From contig JAIUYC010000416.1 in NCBI GenBank assembly GCA_020216575.1, positions 1 through 5,093 of the forward strand: a stretch of 5,093 nt of DNA, read 5' to 3'. Positions 1 through 4,468 of this stretch are shown here, one piece after another (within the stretch, counting starts at the first letter, position 1; each line of letters begins with the position of its first letter). The notes under the pieces were generated by a model. It saw only the letters and a list, made by a program, of their open reading frames with translations, did not search any database and was not told where the DNA came from. The translations under genes were made by a program, and so were the position numbers. Source of the stretch: Coleofasciculus sp. S288. GTDB taxonomy: Bacteria > Cyanobacteriota > Cyanobacteriia > Cyanobacteriales > Coleofasciculaceae.

Positions 1-113
1 TGCATTTTTAACGAACCGCAGAGGCACGGAGTTCACTCCAGGAGAGAAAGAGAGGTTCTCAGGAATCATTTAGGATTGCTATATAGGTTAATAGATTCTA
101 ACTCCTGATTCCC
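1..113. repeat. Non-coding leader resembling dispersed cyanobacterial repeat sequence
   Basis: No open frame of note is present. Three adjoining stretches look like pieces of sequence that recur between genes of filamentous cyanobacteria: AACGAACCGCAGAGGCAC near 9-27, CATTTAGGATTGCTATAT near 67-84, and ACTCCTGATTCCC at 101-113. The last resembles one diverged unit of the CCTGACT heptamer array found at 4391-4417. The resemblance of the first two is from memory of such genomes, not from a search. Together they suggest that the upstream region of the following gene was assembled from repeat debris. No terminal inverted repeats or target-site duplications that would define a mobile element are visible. 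Confidence 0.4.
77..85 (+). promoter_or_regulatory. Candidate extended -10 promoter element for the solute-binding protein gene
   Basis: TGC followed by TATATA (80-85) fits an extended -10 (TGnTATAAT-like) and would start transcription near 92, leaving a leader of about 30 bases before the ATG at 122. No good -35 hexamer lies 16-18 bases upstream. The motif sits inside sequence that resembles a dispersed repeat, so it may be coincidental. Confidence 0.27.
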
Positions 114-121
114 TAATCACG

Positions 122-1315
122 ATGATAAAGCGACGAGCTTTTATAGTAGGTTCCAGTGCCTTAACATTGAGTCAGCTAGCATCTGGATGTAATAGTTGGC
201 AACAACCCTCGCTAAAAGTGCGGCTGTTGCAAGATTCAATCCCAGCTCAACTGGTGGGTGAATTTCGTAAAGCTTTGAAGCTATCGGCTCCTCTCAAGTT
301 TGACCCAGAAGAACAGTTACAAATTTTATTCACACGCTTGCAAACTTGGAAGCGGCAAGTCAATAAAGAAAATAGCCAACAGCAGTGGCGCATCCCGTTC
401 ATCGGACGCAATACACCAGCCATCTCCGCTGATTTGGTAACGTTAGGGGATTATTGGTTAGAATCAGCCATTCAGCAGGAACTTATTCAACCCCTAAATG
501 TTGAAAAGTTGAAGGGATGGCAGCAATTGCCACCCCGTTGGCAAGAAATTGTGCGACGCGATCGCAAAGGTCAACTTTCTAATTCTGGGCAAGTGTGGGG
601 TGCCCCCTATCGTTGGGGAACTACTGTCATTGCCTATCGCCGCGATAAGTTCAAAGCGTTGGGTTGGACTCCTACAGATTGGAGTGACTTGTGGCGTCCG
701 GAGTTGCGATCGCGCATTTCTCTTCTAGACCAGCCGCGAGAAGTGATTGGTCTGACGTTGAAAAAACTTGGGTTCTCTTACAACACGACCAATTTGAGCC
801 AGGTACCAAATCTGAAAGAAGAACTGCAAGCCTTGCATCAACAAGTCAAATTCTACAGCTCTGACCACTATTTGCAACCCCTGATTTTGGAAGATACCTG
901 GTTAGCCGTGGGTTGGTCTACGGATGTATTTTCAGTACGAACGAGTCGTCCCATTGAAGTGGTGGTTCCTCAGTCGGGAACAGCGCTTTGGGCAGATATG
1001 TGGGTGCAACCCGCATCTCCTAGTATGCAATCTAATGCTACAGAAACCGATACTCACCAATCTCTGGCGAAGCAGTGGATTGAGTTTTGTTGGCAACCCA
1101 AGCAGGCGATTGAACTCTCTGTTCTGAGCAATGCCGCCTCGCCAATTATTGCCAGCCTCGATCCTGCTAAGTTACCCAAAGCTATCAGTGCGAATCACGT
1201 ACTCCTGCCCCAACCCTCCGTTCTGGACAAAAGCGAATTTCTCAAGCCCTTGCCCGAATCGGCGGTTGAGCAGTATCAGGCGCTGTGGCAAGAAATCCGC
1301 ACAGCCAATCTTTAG
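122..1315 (+). CDS. PotD-like extracellular solute-binding lipoprotein (ABC importer component)
   Basis: This 397-residue protein is predicted to be exported and lipid-anchored, capturing a small solute, possibly a polyamine-like cation, for an ABC importer. The N-terminus has a KRRAFI twin-arginine-like motif (residues 3-8), a short hydrophobic stretch and a lipobox LASGC (19-23) with Cys23 as the likely acylated residue. The mature part follows the PotD fold order: DLVTLGDYWL (104-113), APYRWGTTVI (161-170), DWSDLWRPEL (186-195), LLDQPREV (201-208) with KKLGFSYNT (214-222), AVGWSTD (262-268), and VVPQSGTALWADMW (281-294). By alignment from memory to E. coli PotD, Trp265, Trp290, Asp292 and Glu207 match polyamine-contacting positions, while others differ. 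Length is typical for the family. The ATG is bounded by an in-frame stop at 92-94; no Shine-Dalgarno sequence precedes it. No permease or ATPase gene is adjacent. Family assignment is firm; the ligand is uncertain. Confidence 0.87.
   Translation: MIKRRAFIVGSSALTLSQLASGCNSWQQPSLKVRLLQDSIPAQLVGEFRKALKLSAPLKFDPEEQLQILFTRLQTWKRQVNKENSQQQWRIPFIGRNTPAISADLVTLGDYWLESAIQQELIQPLNVEKLKGWQQLPPRWQEIVRRDRKGQLSNSGQVWGAPYRWGTTVIAYRRDKFKALGWTPTDWSDLWRPELRSRISLLDQPREVIGLTLKKLGFSYNTTNLSQVPNLKEELQALHQQVKFYSSDHYLQPLILEDTWLAVGWSTDVFSVRTSRPIEVVVPQSGTALWADMWVQPASPSMQSNATETDTHQSLAKQWIEFCWQPKQAIELSVLSNAASPIIASLDPAKLPKAISANHVLLPQPSVLDKSEFLKPLPESAVEQYQALWQEIRTANL
558..565. repeat. HIP1 octamer (GCGATCGC)
   Basis: Exact HIP1 palindrome inside the solute-binding protein gene. 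HIP1 is strongly over-represented in many cyanobacterial genomes and supports the taxonomic reading. Confidence 0.9.
706..713. repeat. HIP1 octamer (GCGATCGC)
   Basis: Second exact HIP1 copy inside the same gene, 148 bases after the first. Confidence 0.9.
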
Positions 1316-1336
1316 AGGTTTGCAACCATGGCGTTG

Positions 1337-1355
1337 TCCCAATGCAACGTTGGGA
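1337..1355 (+). terminator. Weak terminator-like hairpin after the solute-binding protein gene
   Basis: TCCCAA (1337-1342) pairs with TTGGGA (1350-1355) around a 7-base loop, 22 bases after the stop codon. There is no U-run directly after the stem; the nearest T-rich stretch is at about 1375-1378. It may be a weak or factor-assisted 3' end, or only an mRNA-end stabiliser. Confidence 0.28.
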
Positions 1356-1463
1356 GAAGATCATTTCATCAAAATTTTGTTAAGAAATGTAAAGATTCTG
1401 TCTCAGTCTATTGTCCTGTCTCCGTAAATCTCCTTAGAACCCAGAGTGGGGATCGCGCTTCCA

Positions 1464-1477
1464 GTAAGTAATCTTAC
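1464..1477 (+). promoter_or_regulatory. Candidate NtcA-type binding site (GTA-N8-TAC)
   Basis: The sequence GTAAGTAATCTTAC matches the cyanobacterial nitrogen-regulator consensus GTA-N8-TAC exactly and has five-base half-sites (GTAAG/CTTAC). A -10-like TAATAA begins at 1500, 22 bases after the TAC, which is the spacing of NtcA-activated class II promoters. The six fixed bases can occur by chance in a region this size (roughly one chance in ten), so the spacing to the -10 is the main support. It would act on the glycosyltransferase gene starting at 1700. Confidence 0.4.
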
Positions 1478-1499
1478 CCTAACACTCAGTTCTGAGGAG

Positions 1500-1505
1500 T
1501 AATAA
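1500..1505 (+). promoter_or_regulatory. Candidate -10 hexamer (TAATAA) for the first glycosyltransferase gene
   Basis: The hexamer lies 22 bases downstream of the GTA-N8-TAC site and would place a start site near 1512. It is an imperfect match to TATAAT and does not satisfy a strict TAN3T. An alternative -10, TATATA at 1588-1593, lacks a recognisable -35. Confidence 0.3.
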
Positions 1506-1687
1506 ATACAAAATTAGATGAATGTCAAGTAGGGTTTACCGAACCTATCTTGGCGAGTTTTCCGTATGGTTTGAGCATTTACAAAACTATATACCTTTAC
1601 CTAAATTTTAATTTAAGTGCTGGTTATCAACGTGAGAAGAGGAGTCAACAGCACTGTTTCAATTCAGTTTTTTACTCTACTTGCAAC

Positions 1688-1693
1688 AGGAGA
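1688..1693 (+). promoter_or_regulatory. Ribosome binding site that fixes the glycosyltransferase start
   Basis: AGGAGA lies six bases before the ATG at 1700. This strong Shine-Dalgarno sequence, together with the conserved glycosyltransferase N-terminus beginning directly at MRIAQVAP, decides the start in favour of 1700 over an upstream TTG at 1550. Confidence 0.85.
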
Positions 1694-1699
1694 TTCGGA

Positions 1700-2770
1700 A
1701 TGCGGATTGCCCAAGTGGCCCCGTTGTGGGAGCGAGTGCCACCTCCAGCTTATGGAGGGATCGAATTGGTGGTCGGACTGCTCACTGATGAACTTGTCAG
1801 GCGCGGACATGAAGTTACCTTGTTTGCCTCTGGTGACTCGATTACGCTTGCACGACTAGAGTCCGTTCACCCTCAGGCGCTGCGTCTAGATACTACGGTC
1901 AAGGAATGCGGGATTTATGAAATGCTGCAACTGAGCCGAGTTTACGAACGCGCTTCGGAGTTTGACATCATTCATTCCCACATGGGTTGTGCGGCTTTAC
2001 CCTATGCCAATTTGGTGAAGACACCCACCATCCATACCCTGCATGGGATTTTTACCCCGGACAACGAGAAGCTTTTCAAGCATGCTCGTCATCAGCCCTA
2101 TGTCAGCATCTCGGACGCTCAACGGGAACCCAGATTAAACCTCAACTGTGTAGCTACGGTCTACAACGGTATTGACCTAAGCACCTATGAGTTTTACCCG
2201 GAGCCTCAAGATCCGCCTTACCTGGCGTTTCTGGGGCGCATTTCTCCTGAGAAAGGAACTCACCTAGCGATCGAGATTGCTAAGCGTGCTGGCTGGCATT
2301 TGAAGATGGCAGGTAAGGTTGATGTCGTCGATGTCGAGTACTTTGAGGAAAAAGTCAAGCCTTTAATTGACGGCAAACAAATTCAGTATTTGGGAGAGGC
2401 GAACCATGCTCAGAAAAATGCCTTGATGGGAGGAGCAGTGGCAACATTGTTCCCGATTACGTGGCGGGAACCCTTTGGACTGGTGATGGTTGAGTCAATG
2501 GCAGCGGGAACGCCAGTCATTGCCATGGAGCTAGGTTCGACCTCAGAAGTGATTGCCCACGGCAAGACCGGCTTTTTGTGCCACAGTGTCGAAGAGTGTG
2601 TAGCGGCGATTGATAAGGTTGACCAATTGGATCGCTATACCTGCCGGGAACATGTACAAAACCACTTCAGCGTGCAACGGATGACCGATGGCTATGAAGC
2701 GGCTTATCGAAAAGCCCTAGCAGACCTTTTGGTGCCAGAAAAACCAGTCCTGAGTTTGAGTTTGGTGTAA
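1700..2770 (+). CDS. Family 4 (GT-B fold) glycosyltransferase
   Basis: A 356-residue retaining glycosyltransferase expected to move a sugar from a nucleotide-sugar donor to an unknown acceptor, probably in the cytoplasm or at the inner face of the membrane. The N-terminal acceptor domain opens with MRIAQVAPLW and the glycine loop PAYGGIE (16-22), followed by RRGHEVTLFASGDS (34-47), DIIHSH (89-94) and HTLHG (112-116). The C-terminal donor domain begins near VYNGID (154-159) and has LGRISPEKG (178-186), where Arg and Lys typically contact donor phosphates. It ends with EPFGLVMVE (257-265), the E-x7-E motif of retaining GT-B enzymes, then AAGTPVIA (268-275) and GKTGFL (288-293). No signal peptide or membrane segment is seen, and length is normal. 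The start at 1700 rests on a good ribosome binding site. A terminator follows within six bases of the stop. Substrate is unknown; exopolysaccharide, lipopolysaccharide or soluble glycoside synthesis are all possible. Confidence 0.9.
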   Translation: MRIAQVAPLWERVPPPAYGGIELVVGLLTDELVRRGHEVTLFASGDSITLARLESVHPQALRLDTTVKECGIYEMLQLSRVYERASEFDIIHSHMGCAALPYANLVKTPTIHTLHGIFTPDNEKLFKHARHQPYVSISDAQREPRLNLNCVATVYNGIDLSTYEFYPEPQDPPYLAFLGRISPEKGTHLAIEIAKRAGWHLKMAGKVDVVDVEYFEEKVKPLIDGKQIQYLGEANHAQKNALMGGAVATLFPITWREPFGLVMVESMAAGTPVIAMELGSTSEVIAHGKTGFLCHSVEECVAAIDKVDQLDRYTCREHVQNHFSVQRMTDGYEAAYRKALADLLVPEKPVLSLSLV

Positions 2771-2775
2771 CGCTG

Positions 2776-2803
2776 AGGTGGAACGAGAATCCACCTTTTT
2801 TTT
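2776..2803 (+). terminator. Intrinsic terminator after the first glycosyltransferase gene
   Basis: AGGTGGA (2776-2782) pairs perfectly with TCCACCT (2790-2796) around a 7-base loop, directly followed by a T-run to 2803 (eight T in all, the first in the stem). It begins five bases after the stop codon. This is a textbook rho-independent terminator and implies that most transcripts of the first glycosyltransferase gene stop before the second. Confidence 0.87.
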
Positions 2804-2811
2804 GGTTAAAA

Positions 2812-2833
2812 ATGCGTGGCACAAGCCATGCGT
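2812..2833 (+). other. Second hairpin in the inter-glycosyltransferase spacer
   Basis: ATGCGTGGC (2812-2820) and GCCATGCGT (2825-2833) form a nine-pair stem with an ACAA loop when transcribed rightwards. Two of the pairs are wobble (U2813-G2832 and G2816-U2829), which would be A-C mismatches in the opposite transcript, so the structure fits rightward RNA. No U-run follows; a HIP1 octamer starts at the next base. It could stabilise the 5' leader of the next gene, back up the terminator, or be incidental. Confidence 0.45.
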
Positions 2834-2841
2834 GCGATCGC
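2834..2841. repeat. HIP1 octamer (GCGATCGC)
   Basis: Exact HIP1 copy in the spacer, immediately after the hairpin that ends at 2833. Confidence 0.9.
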
Positions 2842-2891
2842 CTTTAGGACAAGACAGTTAAGAAAATTCCACTCGTGCAAGAGGTAATAAC

Positions 2892-4244
2892 ATGTCACAT
2901 CTTGGCAGACAGCCGATTGCTCTAATTTCAGATCATGGAGATCCCGCCGCAGAAATCGGTTCAGAAGCAGCCGGTGGTCAAAATGTCTATGTACGCCAAG
3001 TTGGTGAAGCGTTGGCGAAATTGGGATGGCAGGTGGACATGTTCACCCGCAAGACGAACCCAGATGACCCGGCAATTGTGCAACATTCGCCTCACTGTCG
3101 CACAATTCGTTTGGTAGCCGGTCCTCAATCCTTCATCGGGCGAGATGAAATGTTTGATTACATGCCCCAATTTGTGGAGGCATTCCTGAAGTTTCAGAGC
3201 AAAGAAGGCACGAATTATCCCCTTATTCACACCAACTACTGGCTTTCGGCTTGGGCTGGCTTGCAGTTGAAACAAGTGAGCAACATTCAGCTCATTCACA
3301 CCTATCACTCGTTAGGAGCGGTTAAGTATCGTTCTGTTACCAACCAACCTGCGATCGCTCCCACCCGATTGGCAGTGGAAAAGCAGATTCTGGAGCAAGC
3401 CAATTGCGTCGTTTCCACCAGCCCTCAAGAGCGGGAAGATTTACGCAACCTTGTATCTCAACAAGGTTGCATTGAAATCATCCCTTGCGGAACAGACCTT
3501 GATAACTTCCGCCTCGTGCCAAAGGCAGAAGCTCGTCGTCAATTGAAATTCAGCGAGACTGACCAGATTGTCCTGTACGTAGGACGCTTTGATCCCCGCA
3601 AGGGCATTGAAACCCTGGTTCGTGCCTGTGCTGAGTCTCAAGCCAAAACTCAAGGGAACCTGCGACTGGTAATTGTTGGCGGCAGTGAACCAGGAACGTT
3701 TGATGGACGGGAGCGCGAACGGATCGAACAACTCGTGAAGTCAGTCGGACTGGCTAACCAAACTGTATTTGTAGGTCGCTTAGGTCACGACTCGTTGCCC
3801 CTTTACTACGCAGCGGCTGATGTCTGCGTTGTTCCCAGTCACTACGAACCCTTTGGACTGGTAGCCATTGAAGCCATGGCTTGCGGGACACCTGTGGTGG
3901 CATCGAACGTCGGAGGATTGAAGTTTACCGTTATCCCTGAAGAAACAGGACTCTTGGCTCCGCCTCAAGATAGTACCGCTTTTGCAGTTGCCATCGATCG
4001 CATCCTAGAAGACGAGTTGTGGGCGAGAAAGTTGAGAAAGCAAGCCGCCACACGAGTCCGTCAGAACTTTAGCTGGGGTGGGGTAGCGGTTCAGTTAAGC
4101 AACCTCTACCGTCGCTTGCTGGCGCAGTCGATTATGGACGAACGGTTTTGGCACCTACCACTGCCTAATTCCGTGCAACTTCCTGCGTCTCAGGCTGAGG
4201 TTGCTCAGGTTGCGGCTGCAAAAAGTCTGACCTTAGCGTCGTAA
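2892..4244 (+). CDS. GT-B glycosyltransferase, sucrose-phosphate synthase/MshA-like
   Basis: A 450-residue retaining glycosyltransferase. The N-terminal domain carries the loop SEAAGGQNVYVRQVGEAL (24-41), HTNYWLSAW (113-121) and HTYHSLG (136-142), a pattern shared with sucrose-phosphate synthase, sucrose synthase and MshA-type enzymes. TSPQEREDL (176-184) and IPCGTDLDNF (197-206) lead into the donor domain with VGRFDPRKGIETL (230-242), VGGSEPG (262-268), FVGRLGHD (293-300) and SHYEPFGLVAIE (316-327), where Glu319 and Glu327 form the E-x7-E donor motif, then GGLKFTV (341-347). The last 40 residues after the fold are an Ala/Gln-rich tail with no recognised domain. GAGG at 2881-2884, seven bases before the ATG, supports the start. 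A terminator separates it from the preceding glycosyltransferase gene, so it probably has its own promoter, although none is clear in 2804-2891. Fold and class are firm; whether it makes a sucrose-type sugar phosphate, a glycolipid or a polysaccharide is open. Confidence 0.9.
   Translation: MSHLGRQPIALISDHGDPAAEIGSEAAGGQNVYVRQVGEALAKLGWQVDMFTRKTNPDDPAIVQHSPHCRTIRLVAGPQSFIGRDEMFDYMPQFVEAFLKFQSKEGTNYPLIHTNYWLSAWAGLQLKQVSNIQLIHTYHSLGAVKYRSVTNQPAIAPTRLAVEKQILEQANCVVSTSPQEREDLRNLVSQQGCIEIIPCGTDLDNFRLVPKAEARRQLKFSETDQIVLYVGRFDPRKGIETLVRACAESQAKTQGNLRLVIVGGSEPGTFDGRERERIEQLVKSVGLANQTVFVGRLGHDSLPLYYAAADVCVVPSHYEPFGLVAIEAMACGTPVVASNVGGLKFTVIPEETGLLAPPQDSTAFAVAIDRILEDELWARKLRKQAATRVRQNFSWGGVAVQLSNLYRRLLAQSIMDERFWHLPLPNSVQLPASQAEVAQVAAAKSLTLAS
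3351..3358. repeat. HIP1 octamer (GCGATCGC)
   Basis: Exact HIP1 copy within the second glycosyltransferase gene. Confidence 0.9.
3445..3470. repeat. Perfect 10-bp inverted repeat inside the second glycosyltransferase gene
   Basis: GCAACCTTGT (3445-3454) and ACAAGGTTGC (3461-3470) are exact reverse complements separated by six bases. The element lies in the codons for roughly residues 185-193 (NLVSQQGC), between the two Rossmann-like domains. No T-run follows on either strand, so it is not an intrinsic terminator. Either transcript would fold into a strong hairpin. Confidence 0.85.
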
Positions 4245-4260
4245 ACCTAGTTGTGGATAA

Positions 4261-4306
4261 TTGTTAAGGGAAGGGGGAGAAATTTTACTCCCCTCTCAGC
4301 TAACAA
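4261..4306. terminator. Compound inverted repeat, possible bidirectional 3' end structure
   Basis: An inner stem GGGGAG (4274-4279)/CTCCCC (4288-4293), extendable by one wobble pair, carries an 8-base loop. It is enclosed by an outer perfect stem TTGTTA (4261-4266)/TAACAA (4301-4306). It lies 16 bases after the stop of the second glycosyltransferase gene and downstream of the convergent thioesterase gene, where a shared terminator is expected. Neither strand has a proper U-run after the stem, so it is non-canonical for intrinsic termination. Confidence 0.42.
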
Positions 4307-4351
4307 AATTGATTCCGCTCCTCTCTCTTTTAGGAGAAGACAAACCCCTAC

Positions 4352-4363
4352 GGGCAATTGCCC
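4352..4363. repeat. 12-base perfect palindrome GGGCAATTGCCC
   Basis: The palindrome is preceded by CCCCTAC. Palindromes flanked by GTAGGGG/CCCCTAC are, from memory, common dispersed elements in cyanobacterial intergenic DNA; here only the left flank is present, so this could be a degraded copy. It could also be coincidental. Confidence 0.35.
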
Positions 4364-4390
4364 ACAACGAAAAAATGAAAATATACCTCC

Positions 4391-4417
4391 CCTGACTCCT
4401 GACTCCTGACTCCTGAC
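4391..4417. repeat. Short tandem heptamer repeat (CCTGACT)
   Basis: Three full copies of CCTGACT plus six bases of a fourth run without interruption. Short tandemly repeated heptamers of this kind are known from intergenic DNA of filamentous cyanobacteria. A single diverged unit appears near 101-113, just before the first gene of the window. Confidence 0.85.
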
Positions 4418-4468
4418 CCACTATTTTCAGGTTAGACTTCAGGTTGTATTGCCTTGATGTGAGAACTG

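Larger units (their letters stand above)
1316..1699. other. 384-base intergenic region between the solute-binding protein and glycosyltransferase genes
   Basis: I see no protein-coding gene here. An open frame that enters the next gene from 1550 begins at a TTG without a ribosome binding site, and its 50 extra residues do not resemble glycosyltransferase sequence, so it is read as untranslated leader. The region holds a weak hairpin just after the upstream stop (1337-1355), a GTA-N8-TAC site (1464-1477), a small inverted repeat CTCAG-TT-CTGAG (1485-1496), a -10-like hexamer (1500-1505), an AT-rich stretch with TATATA (1588-1593), a small inverted repeat AACAG-CA-CTGTT (1647-1658) and the ribosome binding site of the next gene (1688-1693). 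If transcription starts near 1512 the leader would be almost 190 bases long. Confidence 0.7.
4245..4468. other. Spacer between convergent genes, rich in repeats and palindromes
   Basis: No coding frame is supported. From left to right the spacer holds a compound inverted repeat (4261-4306), a weak CTCCT/AGGAG stem (4318-4336), a 12-base palindrome (4352-4363), a heptamer array (4391-4417) and an 8-base direct repeat TTCAGGTT (4426-4433 and 4438-4445). This fits the 3' junction of two genes transcribed towards each other. Confidence 0.75.

Noticed and set aside
1377..1405. TTGTTA at 1377-1382 as a -35 element
   Set aside because: No -10-like hexamer lies 16-18 bases downstream.
1131..1427. 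Plus-strand frame of 98 codons overlapping the end of the solute-binding protein gene
   Set aside because: Most of it overlaps the real gene in another frame, and its composition (many Pro, Arg and Ser) is typical of an out-of-frame read.
1550..1699. 50-residue N-terminal extension of the first glycosyltransferase from a TTG at 1550
   Set aside because: The extension resembles no part of the family, the TTG has no ribosome binding site, and AGGAGA lies six bases before the ATG at 1700 where the conserved N-terminus begins.
2961..3308. Minus-strand open frame of 115 codons inside the second glycosyltransferase gene
   Set aside because: It lies wholly within a well-supported gene and has no recognisable motif; it is a shadow frame, as are the minus-strand frames at 3441-3731 and 3780-3968.
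1700..4244. The two glycosyltransferases as a new defence or glycan island
   Set aside because: Both belong to widespread families and no nuclease, toxin, polymerase, flippase or other partner is in the window, so nothing supports a novel system.
4318..4336. CTCCT/AGGAG stem as a terminator for the minus-strand thioesterase gene
   Set aside because: The stem is five pairs with a nine-base loop and no T-run follows on the minus strand.
4391..4417. Possible CRISPR-like repeat array
   Set aside because: The unit is only seven bases, with no spacers; it is a simple tandem repeat.
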